A DNA stretch of 64,000 bases from Thioalkalivibrio sulfidiphilus HL-EbGr7. GTDB lineage: Bacteria; Pseudomonadota; Gammaproteobacteria; Ectothiorhodospirales; Ectothiorhodospiraceae. Where the stretch lies: assembly GCF_000021985.1 (NCBI RefSeq), contig NC_011901.1, forward strand, positions 930,001 through 994,000, in the 5' to 3' direction. Positions within the stretch are counted from its first letter, which is position 1. Every line of letters begins with the position of its first letter. The notes below the pieces were generated by a model that did no database searches, was not told where the DNA came from, and saw nothing but the letters and a program-made list of their open reading frames with translations. The position numbers and the translations under genes are program-made. Below, piece by piece: positions 20,204 to 28,169 of this stretch.

Positions 20204-21597
20204 TGGGGTTCGGCGGGGTTGCCATCGGAGCGGCGCGGCCGCCGGCGACGCTTGCGCCGTCCGCCGCCGCCACCACCACCGCCGGGGCGGTCCATGCCGG
20301 CCATGTGGCGCTGTTCGGCCTCGTCCACCTCCTGGATGCGGGTCCACCAGTTACAGCCCTCTTCCAGGGCCTCGCCGGACTGGGCGCGCAGGCAGTAGAA
20401 ATCATAGGCGGCGCGGAAACGGGGGTGGGTCATCAGGCGCAGGGCCCGGGCGCCGCGGCGCTGTTCCAGGCGCGGCTGCATCTCCCAGATCTCGCGCATG
20501 GGCAGGCTGATGCGCTTGGGGATGGCGATGTGGGCGCACTGGTCGGCCAGCACCGCCGTGCCCGCCTGCTGCAGGGCCACCAGCCAGGGCAGCTCGCCGT
20601 TCTCCATGAGCCGGTCGGCCAGGCGGCGCACCGGCTCCCAGAGCATGACCGCGTACAGGAAGGCGGGATTGACCCCTTTGCCCTCCTGGATGCGCGCATC
20701 GGTGCTCTTCAGGGCATTGGCCACGAAGGTGATGGGGAAGCCCTGCTCCTCGTGGGACAGGGCCTCCTCGGTGGCCGGGAACAGGAAGCGGAACAGGTCG
20801 TGGCGGCGCAGCATCTCGAAGGTCTGCAGCCCGTAGCCGCTGTGAAACAGCTTGATGGCCTCGTCGAACAGCCGTGCCGGGGCCACTTCCTCCAGCAGGC
20901 CCGCCATGCGCGGGATGGCCTGCTCGCAGGCGATGTCGAGGCGGAATCCCAGCTTGCCGGCAAAGCGCACCGCGCGCAGCATGCGCACCGGGTCTTCCCG
21001 GAAGCGCACCTCCGGGTCGCCGATCAGGCGCAGCACGCCGGCCTTCAGGTCCGCCATGCCGCCGGCGTAGTCCACCACCGAGAAGTCCTCGATGTCGTAG
21101 TACAGGGCGTTGATGGTGAAGTCCCGGCGCCAGGCGTCCTGCTCGATGGTGCCGTAGACGTTGTCGCGGATGATGCGGCCGTCCTCCACCAGGGCGTCGC
21201 CGTTGAACTCCTCGTCATCGTCGCCGTTGAGCACCTCGTGGGGGGCGCGGAAGGTGGCCACCTCGATGATCTCGCGGCCGAACTGCACGTGGGCGAGGCG
21301 GAAGCGCCGGCCGATCAGCCGGCAGTTGCGAAACAGCTGGCGCACCTGCTCGGGATGGGCGTCGGTGGCCACGTCGAAGTCCTTGGGCTCGCGCCCCAGC
21401 AGCAGGTCGCGCACCCCGCCGCCCACCAGACAGGCGCGAAAGCCCGCCTCGCGCAGGCGGTAGAGCACCTTCAGGGCGCTCTTGCTGATGTTGGCGCGGG
21501 AAACCCCGTGTTCGGCGCGGGGAATGATCGCCGGCGACGCCGGGCTGGCATCGGGGGACGAGACGTGATTGGGGGTTGCTGTATTGTGCTGCTCCAT
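20200..21597 (-). CDS. pcnB: Poly(A) polymerase I, 465 aa
   Basis: It adds 3' poly(A) tails to RNA, promoting decay. The N-terminal nucleotidyltransferase core reads CLVGGGVRDLLLGREPKDFDVATDA (split here: GGGVRDLL with the catalytic DFDV), followed by LFRNCRLIGRRFRLAHV, as in E. coli PcnB. The C-terminus is basic (GGGRRKRRRRPRR). The start at 21597 gives exactly the E. coli length; an earlier ATG at 21627 is in frame. The -10 region of the divergent tRNA-Glu promoter lies just upstream. Confidence 0.93.
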   Translation of the reverse strand: MEQHNTATPNHVSSPDASPASPAIIPRAEHGVSRANISKSALKVLYRLREAGFRACLVGGGVRDLLLGREPKDFDVATDAHPEQVRQLFRNCRLIGRRFRLAHVQFGREIIEVATFRAPHEVLNGDDDEEFNGDALVEDGRIIRDNVYGTIEQDAWRRDFTINALYYDIEDFSVVDYAGGMADLKAGVLRLIGDPEVRFREDPVRMLRAVRFAGKLGFRLDIACEQAIPRMAGLLEEVAPARLFDEAIKLFHSGYGLQTFEMLRRHDLFRFLFPATEEALSHEEQGFPITFVANALKSTDARIQEGKGVNPAFLYAVMLWEPVRRLADRLMENGELPWLVALQQAGTAVLADQCAHIAIPKRISLPMREIWEMQPRLEQRRGARALRLMTHPRFRAAYDFYCLRAQSGEALEEGCNWWTRIQEVDEAEQRHMAGMDRPGGGGGGGGRRKRRRRPRRSDGNPAEPQ

Positions 21598-21611
21598 TGG
21601 CCGGTTATAAT
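21584..21611 (+). promoter_or_regulatory. Promoter of tRNA-Glu
   Basis: TTGTGC (21584-21589), a 16-bp spacer and a perfect TATAAT (21606-21611) lie 30 bp before the tRNA 5' end. They overlap the start of the divergent pcnB. Confidence 0.7.
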
Positions 21612-21640
21612 ACCAGCTTTGCTGCACGCGTAGTCACTAC

Positions 21641-21716
21641 GCTCCCTTCGTCTAGCGGTCTAGGACGTCGCCCTCTCACGGCGAAAACAGGGGTTCGAGT
21701 CCCCTAGGGAGCGCCA
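21641..21716 (+). tRNA. tRNA-Glu (anticodon CTC)
   Basis: The 7-bp acceptor stem GCTCCCT/AGGGAGC, the anticodon loop CTCTCAC (anticodon CTC, reading GAG), the T-loop GTTCGAGTC and an encoded CCA (21714-21716) complete a full cloverleaf. The D-arm starts TCGTCTAGCGGTCTAGGAC. Confidence 0.95.
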
Positions 21717-21754
21717 TTTTCTTCAAGGATGAAGGTGGAAGGCCGAAGCATGAA

Positions 21755-22210
21755 TCAGGCCGATCCACCCGTCATCCGGTCTTCCCCGAGTTTCTTTCCC
21801 TCTCCCGTTTTGAGCCATCTCAGGTAGTCGGCCAGGATCGTGCCGTGGTCGAACACCAGGGGCAGGCCGGTGTCGCGGGCATCCACGCACCTGAGGTTGC
21901 GGGCATCATCCGCCGCCCGGGGTTCACCCCGGCCCTTGGCCACGTAGACCGCGCTCACCGTGTGCCCACGCGGATCCCGCGCCGGGTCCGAATAGCAGCC
22001 CAGCAGGGCCTCCAGCCGCACCTCCAGGCAGGTCTCCTCCCGGGCCTCGCGCACCGCGGCCGCCTCCAGCGTCTCGCCCACGTCCACGAAGCCCCCGGGC
22101 AGGGCCCAGCCATGGGGCGGGTTGCGCCGCTCGATCAGCACGATGCTGTGCGGGTCTTCCGCCAGGCGGATGATCAGGTCGACGGCGATGAGGGGGGTGA
22201 CGGGGCGCAT
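21755..22210 (-). CDS. Nudix hydrolase, 151 aa
   Basis: The Nudix box is complete: [26 protein letters not shown], given here as G-x5-E-x7-REAREET at about residues 40-62. It would hydrolyse a nucleoside diphosphate linked to another moiety. [14 protein letters not shown] and the [13 protein letters not shown] segment resemble the ADP-ribose pyrophosphatase/NudF-MutT group. The substrate is undecided. It is transcribed toward tRNA-Glu. Its upstream region is the long iteron hairpin. Confidence 0.9.
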   Translation of the reverse strand: MRPVTPLIAVDLIIRLAEDPHSIVLIERRNPPHGWALPGGFVDVGETLEAAAVREAREETCLEVRLEALLGCYSDPARDPRGHTVSAVYVAKGRGEPRAADDARNLRCVDARDTGLPLVFDHGTILADYLRWLKTGEGKKLGEDRMTGGSA

Positions 22211-22388
22211 CTGTGAAGTACGAAGTGTGAATTGGGAAAGGAAGTACGAAGTGTGAATTGGGAAGTGCGAGATGAAGTATGAAGTGGGAATTGGGAAGTA
22301 GGAAGTACAGGCTTTTCACTTCGCACTTCCCAATTCCCACTTCCCAATTCCCACTTCCCACTTCTCACTTCCCCGTTCTCACTTCCCA
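22211..22388. repeat. Iteron hairpin (GAAGTGTGAATTGGGAAG flavour), longest of its type
   Basis: The left arm holds about six degenerate units of the type GAAGTGTGAATTGGG. A short pyrimidine spacer (AGGCTTTT) follows, then about six complementary units (CACTTCCCAATTCC...). The right arm runs into hslR: the last two codons and the stop of that gene (GGG AAG TGA on its strand) are repeat sequence. Confidence 0.9.
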
Positions 22389-22756
22389 AGGAGTTTCCTC
22401 AACTGGCGTCTTTCCCGCTTGTCCGGCCGATGGTCCATGTGGGGTGTGGCGGCGTGCAGCAGGCGGCGTTGTTCCGCTTCGGCCTCGCGCCGGGCGCGGC
22501 TCTCGGGGCGCTCCGCGTACAGTCGCTGGGCCTCGGCGGCGGGCCGGCGTTGTTCGTTCAGCCCCAGGATCTCCACCTCCCAGGTCTCCTGCCCGCGGGT
22601 GATGCGCAGGTGCTCTCCGGGGCGCACCGCCCGGGCGGGTTTGACCCGCTCGCCGCCCACGTGCACCTTGCCGCCGCTGACCGCCTCGGCGGCCAGCGCC
22701 CGGGTCTTGAAGAAGCGCGCGGCCCAGAGCCATTTGTCGATGCGTTGTGAGTCCAT
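22379..22756 (-). CDS. hslR: Heat shock protein 15 (S4-domain RNA-binding protein), 125 aa
   Basis: Hsp15 binds free 50S subunits carrying a nascent chain. The S4 domain RIDKWLWAARFFKTRALAAE, then GGKVHVGGERVKPARAV, matches the N-terminal half of E. coli HslR. The C-terminus is basic and helical (RPDKRERRQLRKLLG). The ATG at 22756 lies only four bases from a heptamer array of nearly 15 copies, which forms its whole 5' leader. No Shine-Dalgarno is evident in that leader. Confidence 0.92.
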   Translation of the reverse strand: MDSQRIDKWLWAARFFKTRALAAEAVSGGKVHVGGERVKPARAVRPGEHLRITRGQETWEVEILGLNEQRRPAAEAQRLYAERPESRARREAEAEQRRLLHAATPHMDHRPDKRERRQLRKLLGK

Positions 22757-22759
22757 GAG

Positions 22760-22863
22760 GGCAAGTGGCAAGTGGCAAGTGGCAAGTGGCAAGTGGCAAG
22801 TGGCAAGTGGCAAGTGGCAAGTGGCAAGTGGCAAGTGGCAAGTGGCAAGTGGCAAGTGGCAAG
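22760..22863. repeat. Tandem heptamer array, (GGCAAGT) x ~14.9
   Basis: Fourteen perfect copies of GGCAAGT plus six bases of a fifteenth run without a single mismatch, directly upstream of hslR. Seven is not divisible by three, so a tri-heptamer encodes LPLATCH on one strand and SGKWQVA on the other; the array is open in all frames but is not coding. The perfect identity suggests recent expansion. The same heptamer forms the arms of the hairpin at 35225-35357. Confidence 0.95.
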
Positions 22864-23011
22864 GATAGCATCGCGTGCCTTTGTGCCCAGTAGAGACGTT
22901 TTGTTCCTGCGCAATTCCTCTGCGCCTCCGCGTCTCTGCGGCAAATCGCCTTTCGCCGCAAGTACCATCGGCTATGATGAGGATCTTTCCACTCACACCG
23001 GCCCCACGACC

Positions 23012-23680
23012 ATGCACCTGAAACTCGTCAGCTTCGACCTGTGTCCCTTCGTGCAACGCAGCGTCATCACCCTGCGCTACAAGCAGGTGGACTTTGACAT
23101 CGAGTACATCGACCTGGAGAACCCGCCGGGGTGGTTCCTGGAGATCTCGCCGCTCGGCAAGGTGCCGCTGCTGATCGTGGACGGGGAGACGGTGCTGTTC
23201 GAATCGGCGGTGATCAACGAGTTCGTCGACGACATCACCCCGCCGCGGCTGCAGCAGGACGACCCGCTGGCCCGGGCCCTGGACCGGGGCTGGGTGGAGT
23301 ACGGTTCCCAGTGCATCATGGACCAGTACGGGCTGATGGTGGCCAGCGATGCCCAGGCCTTCGAGGAGGCCCATCACCGGGTGCTGGCGCAGCTCGCGCG
23401 CCTGGAGCAGAAACTGGGCGACGGACCCTGGTTCAACGGCGCGCACTTCAGCCTGGTGGATTCCACCTGCGCGCCGCTGCTGATGCGCTACGCCATCCTC
23501 AACCGCCGCCACCGCCTGTTCGATGATGATGACTATCCGCGCCTGCACCGCTGGTGGCAGGCGCTGGCCGAATTGGATGCGGTGCGGGGTTCGGTGCCGG
23601 CGGACTTCGAGGACAGGCTCATAGCCTATCTGCGCCGGCGCGGCGGCTACGGCCCGGAGCTGTTCGCCGGTCAGGCCTGA
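23012..23680 (+). CDS. Glutathione S-transferase family protein, 222 aa
   Basis: The N-terminal thioredoxin-like domain starts LKLVSFDLCPFVQRSVITL with a CPF active-site cysteine as in omega/DHAR-type GSTs. PLLIVDGETVLFESAVINEF includes the conserved ES glutathione-binding pair and the cis-Pro. An all-helical C-terminal domain follows. It is likely a glutathione-dependent thiol transferase or reductase in the cytoplasm. The ATG at 23012 fits the family. Its 5' region (22890-22950) contains single-arm iteron-like sequence (TCTGCGCCTCCGCGTCTCTG). Confidence 0.88.
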   Translation: MHLKLVSFDLCPFVQRSVITLRYKQVDFDIEYIDLENPPGWFLEISPLGKVPLLIVDGETVLFESAVINEFVDDITPPRLQQDDPLARALDRGWVEYGSQCIMDQYGLMVASDAQAFEEAHHRVLAQLARLEQKLGDGPWFNGAHFSLVDSTCAPLLMRYAILNRRHRLFDDDDYPRLHRWWQALAELDAVRGSVPADFEDRLIAYLRRRGGYGPELFAGQA

Positions 23681-23683
23681 TCC

Positions 23684-24673
23684 TCAGGGTTGCAACAGGC
23701 GCTCGGACAGGGCGTGACCGCTCAGGAAGGCGGCCTCCACCCGGGGGGCCAGGCACCAGTCGCCGCACAGGGACAGGCCCAGGGACGCGTCGCGCAGGAA
23801 GGGCTCGCCCAGGGTGTGGATGGGGGCGGCGTGGGGCCAGAAGCGCGCCTCGGTGAACACCGGTTCCAAGCTCTCGATGCCTAGGGCCGTCTCCAGGGCC
23901 CGCAGCAGGTGGGCCAGCACCTCGGAGTCGCTGAGGTCCTCGTGGCCGACTGACCACTCGGGGGTGGCGTGCAGCACCCACGCCTCCCGCTGCACCCGGC
24001 CCGGCTTGCTGTTGTTGCGCGCCACCCAGGCAAGCGGCGACTGGTTCACATAGGCGGCATCGAAGGGCACCGGCAGGGGCTCGTCGAAGCCCAGCATCAC
24101 CGCCCAGCAGGAGGTGGTCTCGAAGTGGGCCAGGCGCGTGCTCACCTGCGGCGCGGCATCGCCGAGGATGTCCAGGGCCATGGGCGCGGGCAGGGCGAGC
24201 ACCAGTTCCCGGCAGCGGGCCAGTTCCACGCCCCGGCCGTCACGCAGCCGCCACAGGCCATCGACGCGATCGGCCCTGGCCACGGCCTGGTGTTCGCGCA
24301 CGTCGCAGAATTCCGCCAGGTGGCGCACCAGGGCGCCCATGCTCGGCTGGGCCACGTAGCGTTCCGCGGATTCCCGGCTGATGAAGTCCCCCCGGTCCAG
24401 TTCCACCACCCAGCCCCGCCAGGGCATCACCCGCTGACCCGAAAGCCAGGTGTCCACGTAGCTGCGAAACACCGGGTCGCGCACGGTGAAGTACTGGGCG
24501 CCGGCGTCGAATTCAAAGCCCTGGGTGCGCAGGCCGTCCATGCGCCCGCCCGGATGCCCCGAGGTCTCGAGCACCACCGCACTGCGGTCACCCAGGGCCA
24601 GGCCCACGGCACAGGACATGCCGGCCATGCCGGCGCCGACGATGGCGATCTCGTGCTCCCCTGGGTTGGACAT
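23684..24673 (-). CDS. FAD-dependent amine oxidase/renalase-like protein, 329 aa
   Basis: The N-terminal dinucleotide-binding motif IAIVGAGMAGMSCAVGLAL is followed by GGRMDGLRTQGFEFDAGAQYF, the substrate-facing segment of renalase-like and protoporphyrinogen oxidase-like flavoproteins. The C-terminal SLGLSLCGDWCLAPRVEAAFLSG is the second FAD motif. The substrate is unknown. The ATG at 24673, preceded by AGGAG, was chosen over an in-frame ATG eight codons upstream. It is convergent with the GST gene, with a gap of only 3 bp. Confidence 0.88.
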   Translation of the reverse strand: MSNPGEHEIAIVGAGMAGMSCAVGLALGDRSAVVLETSGHPGGRMDGLRTQGFEFDAGAQYFTVRDPVFRSYVDTWLSGQRVMPWRGWVVELDRGDFISRESAERYVAQPSMGALVRHLAEFCDVREHQAVARADRVDGLWRLRDGRGVELARCRELVLALPAPMALDILGDAAPQVSTRLAHFETTSCWAVMLGFDEPLPVPFDAAYVNQSPLAWVARNNSKPGRVQREAWVLHATPEWSVGHEDLSDSEVLAHLLRALETALGIESLEPVFTEARFWPHAAPIHTLGEPFLRDASLGLSLCGDWCLAPRVEAAFLSGHALSERLLQP

Positions 24674-24742
24674 CCACGCTCCTGTTGGTTTTTTCACTGG
24701 CAGTGGCTCGTGCCGTCGGGCTGTCCTGCCCTTCGTGCCCGC

Positions 24743-24930
24743 GCCTAGCCCGCATATCTCACCACCCTTCTACTGCGGCCGCCGATCTGCGCGCTGTGAC
24801 GGGGCGTGCTCCCTGCAGCCGGCTTGACGTAGTGTCGGCTACGCCTGCGCCGTCTTCCGCTCCGCGCGCCCCGTCACAGCGGCATCTCGACGCCCTCGCT
24901 ACGAAGGGTGGTGAGATATGCGGGCTAGGC
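24743..24930. mobile_element. MITE-like element B
   Basis: Perfect 28-bp inverted repeats (24743-24770 and 24903-24930) start GCCTAGCCCGCATATCTC and share the core CCCGCATATCTCACC with element A. A nested inverted repeat (GCTGTGACGGGGCG and its complement) lies inside. The ends fall in CTAG, so the TA is again duplicated. There is no gene in it. Confidence 0.75.
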
Positions 24931-24956
24931 CGTCGGCGACGGCCTGTCAGACAAAT

Positions 24957-25409
24957 TTACACGTCCCGGCCCGGCCACACCACGATGCGTGTCTCAAGGG
25001 GGTCGCCCTCGTCCTCGCTCACCACCCGGCCGCGCACCGAGACGCCGGCCCGGTGCACGCTGTCCGGGTCGCCGCTCACCAGGGGGTGCCAGGGCGCGAG
25101 CCCGCGACCCTCGGCCACCCGCCGGTAGGCGCAGCTGGGTGGCAGCCAGTGGAAGGCGGGGATGTCGGCGGGGGTGAGCTGGATGCAGTCGGGCACCCGC
25201 TGTTTGCGGTGCGCGTAGTCGCTGCAGCGGCAGGTCTCCAGGTCCAGCAGGCGGCAGGCCACGGCGGTGTGGTAGATCTCGCCGGTGTCCTCGTCCTCCA
25301 GCTTGTGCAGGCAGCAGCGTCCGCAGCCGTCGCACAGGGATTCCCACTGGGCCTGGCTCATCTGCGCCAGGGGCGTGGTCTCCCAGAAAGGGGCGCTGCC
25401 TTGACTCAC
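24957..25409 (-). CDS. YcgN/UPF0260 family cysteine-cluster protein, 150 aa
   Basis: The conserved cysteine pattern [15 protein letters not shown], then [15 protein letters not shown] and PDCIQL, defines the YcgN (UPF0260, YkgJ-like) family, presumed to bind zinc or an Fe-S centre. Its function is not established. The chain length matches (E. coli YcgN ~153 aa). It lies 10 bp downstream of the J-domain gene on the same strand, so it is probably co-transcribed with it. Confidence 0.88.
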   Translation of the reverse strand: MSQGSAPFWETTPLAQMSQAQWESLCDGCGRCCLHKLEDEDTGEIYHTAVACRLLDLETCRCSDYAHRKQRVPDCIQLTPADIPAFHWLPPSCAYRRVAEGRGLAPWHPLVSGDPDSVHRAGVSVRGRVVSEDEGDPLETRIVVWPGRDV

Positions 25410-25419
25410 GCTCGGGTGC

Positions 25420-26451
25420 TTACTGGACCAGGGATTCCAGGCCCTCGCCCCGCAGGATGCGGTCGCGCACCGAGGCGAAGTCCGCAGGCGGGGAGTAGTG
25501 CAGCATGTCCCGGCCCCGGTCGTTGAGCATCAGCACCAGGCCCTTGTCCGGGTACAGCCAGTACTGGCGTCCGTCCATCACCGGCAGGCGCTGGGCCGGT
25601 TCGCCGAAGCGGCGCAGCACCACCTCCGCGTCGTAGCGGGCGCGGGGCACGTAGGTGATCTCGCGCACCGGCAGGGCCAGGGCGGCCTCGGTCATGGCCT
25701 CGGAGAGTTCCAGGCGCCGGGCGCCGCTGGGCATGGGCCGGTTGCTGATGCCTTCCGCCACGATGCGTTCCACGAAGGCCTCGTCTGCATCCAGCAGGGT
25801 GACCAGGTTGGCCTCGAAGGGGCCGAGCTTCACGGAGCTGAAGTAGGCCTCCAGGGTGCGGCTGCCGTCGGGCAGGGTGAACAGGCCGATGCTCGGCAGC
25901 AGGCGCAGCTTCTGGCGCACCTCGTTGAGGGGGGTCTCGCCGAGGGTGATCTCGAACACCCGGGCGGTCCGGCCGTCCGGGGAGACCTCCACCTGCCAGG
26001 GCAGGTCCTGGTAGCCGGTGTCACGGGGCGTGCCGCCCAGCCAATACATCAACAGTGCTAAGACAGGCAATGCAAGGATTGTGTAGAGAATAAATTGTTT
26101 GAGTCCGCGACCAGAATTTCGACGTTTACTAACATCCGAGTGGGGTTGTATCTCATCATGATGATTTGACTCGATGTCTGGTGCAGTTTCGTGGCTGTCA
26201 GACTGTGAAGATCCCGGGTTACTCCTCTGCCGTTCAAGCCATGAATCGTATTCTTCGCGGGCCACTGGGTCAGAGAGCACCGCGTAAGCCTCATTGAGGG
26301 ACCTTGTGATGCTCTCAGCTTGCTCTAATTGATCTGGGTTTTTATCAGGGTGCCATTTTTGAGATAGGTAGCGATACGCACCCTTGATCACTTCTTGGCT
26401 GGCGCTTTCAGCAATTTGAAGGGTGTCATAGTGGGTGGTGATGTTATTCAT
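25420..26451 (-). CDS. Chimeric J-domain membrane protein, 343 aa
   Basis: Residues 1-75 are a J-domain with the HPD motif ([14 protein letters not shown]), which would recruit DnaK. A polar linker (76-112) and one transmembrane helix (about 115-135, [20 protein letters not shown]) precede a ~205-residue C-terminal domain of unknown fold. The DNA for residues 1-~135 (26041-26451) is conspicuously AT-richer and uses different codons from the GC-rich remainder (25420-26040). The gene therefore looks like a foreign J-domain fused to a resident membrane-anchored protein at the membrane helix. The C-terminal domain is not recognised. Confidence 0.85.
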   Translation of the reverse strand: MNNITTHYDTLQIAESASQEVIKGAYRYLSQKWHPDKNPDQLEQAESITRSLNEAYAVLSDPVAREEYDSWLERQRSNPGSSQSDSHETAPDIESNHHDEIQPHSDVSKRRNSGRGLKQFILYTILALPVLALLMYWLGGTPRDTGYQDLPWQVEVSPDGRTARVFEITLGETPLNEVRQKLRLLPSIGLFTLPDGSRTLEAYFSSVKLGPFEANLVTLLDADEAFVERIVAEGISNRPMPSGARRLELSEAMTEAALALPVREITYVPRARYDAEVVLRRFGEPAQRLPVMDGRQYWLYPDKGLVLMLNDRGRDMLHYSPPADFASVRDRILRGEGLESLVQ

Positions 26452-26598
26452 TGCTACCCCAGTGCTAGTACGAAACTAAAGACAAATCCGACGCAGATGA
26501 CCATCAAGTGTCTGGGTATGATCGCGCCACGATGAAAGTGCTGTGTCAACGCACCACCGTTAACAGCAAGGCGGCGATGGTAGCACCGGGGTCGAGGG

Positions 26599-28086
26599 TC
26601 ACGCACCCAGCACGGCCCGGGCCAGCAGCAGCACCGCCAGGCTCACCACCAGGAGCGCCACCGCGCTCAGGCGCCAGCCGGCGCGCACCATGTCCGGCAC
26701 CGTGATGCGCCCGCTGCCGAACACGATGGCGTTGGGCGGTGTGGCCACCGGCAGCATGAAGGCGCAGGAGGCTGCCAGGGCCACGGGCACCGTGAGCAGC
26801 AGCGGGTCTTCCCGCAGGCTCACGGCCAAGGCGGCGGCCAGGGGCAGCAGGGTGGCGGCGGTGGCGGTGTTGCTGGTGACATGGCTGAGCAGCATGGCGG
26901 TAAGCGCGACGGCCACCACCACCACCCACACGGGCCAGGCGGCGAGTCCGCCCAGGGCCAGGGCCACCGCATCGGACAGGCCGCTGGTGCCGATGGCCGC
27001 CCCCAGGCTCAAGCCCCCGCCCACCAGCACCAGCACCCCCCAGGGCAGCTGGCGGGTGGCGTCCCAGTGCAGCAGGTTCTCGTCCCGCCCGCCGCCGGCG
27101 GGGATCAGGAACAGGGCCAGCGCGCCGAGGATGGCGATGCCCGGGTCGGTGAGCGACAGGCCGGGGATGAGCCGGTCCAGCAGCGGCCGGGTGAGCCAGG
27201 CCAGGGCGACCAGGGCGAATACCACCGCCACCCGCTGTTCCGGGCCGGTGATGGGTCCCAGGGTCTCACGCTGCTGCCGGATCAGGGCATCGATGCCCTC
27301 GATGCGCCGCCGGGGCAGGGGGAAGGCCCAGCGGCACAGCACCCACCAGCACACCAGCAGCAGGGTCAGGGAGACCGGCAGGCCCACCGCCATCCACTGG
27401 GCAAAGCCGATGTGCAGGCCGTGGTGTTCGGCCAGGAAGCCGGCCAGCAGGGCGTTGGGCGGGGTGCCGATCAGGGTGGCCATGCCGCCGATGTTGGCGG
27501 CAAAGGCGATGCCCAGCAGCAGGGCCAGGGCGAAGTTGAGTCCCTCGGATTCGGTCACCCCTTGTTCCTCAAGCAGCACCAGCACCGAGATGCCGATGGG
27601 CAGCATGAGCGCGGCGGTGGCGGTGTTGCTCACCCACATGCTCAGGCCCGCGGTGGCGGCCATGAAGCCGGCCACCAGCTGCTCCAGGCGCTGGCCCGCC
27701 GCGGACAGGATCAGCAGGGCGATGCGCCGGTGCAGGTTCCAGCGCTGCAGGGCGAGGGCGATGATGAAGCCGCCCAGGAACAGGAAGATCAGCGGGTTGG
27801 CGTAGGGGGCCGCGGCGGCGTTGATGTCCACGGCGCCCATCAGGGGCAGCAGACCCACGGGCAGCAGGGCGGTCACCGGGATGGGCAGGGCCTCGCTGAC
27901 CCACCAGGTGGCCATGAGCACCGTGAGGGCCGCCACCTGCCAGGCGGCGGGGTCCATGTCCGCGGGCGGGCCGGACAGCAGCATGAGCGCGAACAGCCCC
28001 GGCCCCAGCAGCAGCCCGATCCGCTGGCGCCAGCGGGAACGGGACGGGCTGGCGGGGGTGGCTTGGGGGGCTTGGGGCTCTGCCAT
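26599..28086 (-). CDS. DASS (SLC13) family sodium/anion symporter, 495 aa
   Basis: About a dozen hydrophobic segments and the paired SNT motifs of the family (MWVSNTATAALMLPIG in the first repeat, HVTSNTATAATLLPL in the second), with TLIGTPPNALLAGFL and MLPVATPPNAIVFGSG, identify an inner-membrane divalent anion:Na+ symporter. Substrates in the family are C4-dicarboxylates, citrate, phosphate or sulfate; which one applies here is open. Unlike the permease at 2991-4835 it has no RCK_C insertion. Confidence 0.9.
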   Translation of the reverse strand: MAEPQAPQATPASPSRSRWRQRIGLLLGPGLFALMLLSGPPADMDPAAWQVAALTVLMATWWVSEALPIPVTALLPVGLLPLMGAVDINAAAAPYANPLIFLFLGGFIIALALQRWNLHRRIALLILSAAGQRLEQLVAGFMAATAGLSMWVSNTATAALMLPIGISVLVLLEEQGVTESEGLNFALALLLGIAFAANIGGMATLIGTPPNALLAGFLAEHHGLHIGFAQWMAVGLPVSLTLLLVCWWVLCRWAFPLPRRRIEGIDALIRQQRETLGPITGPEQRVAVVFALVALAWLTRPLLDRLIPGLSLTDPGIAILGALALFLIPAGGGRDENLLHWDATRQLPWGVLVLVGGGLSLGAAIGTSGLSDAVALALGGLAAWPVWVVVVAVALTAMLLSHVTSNTATAATLLPLAAALAVSLREDPLLLTVPVALAASCAFMLPVATPPNAIVFGSGRITVPDMVRAGWRLSAVALLVVSLAVLLLARAVLGA

Positions 28087-28169
28087 GGCGCGTCGTTGGG
28101 GGTCGGCATGTCAGGCCCCATTCTGAGCCCTGCGGACCTCGCAAGTCCAAGCCGGGGGCCTGAGCAAGC

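Noticed and set aside
22760-22863. CRISPR array or repeat protein at the heptamer array
   Set aside because: The repeats are contiguous 7-mers without spacers, and the LPLATCH/SGKWQVA 'proteins' are an arithmetic result of a 7-nt period. There are no cas genes.
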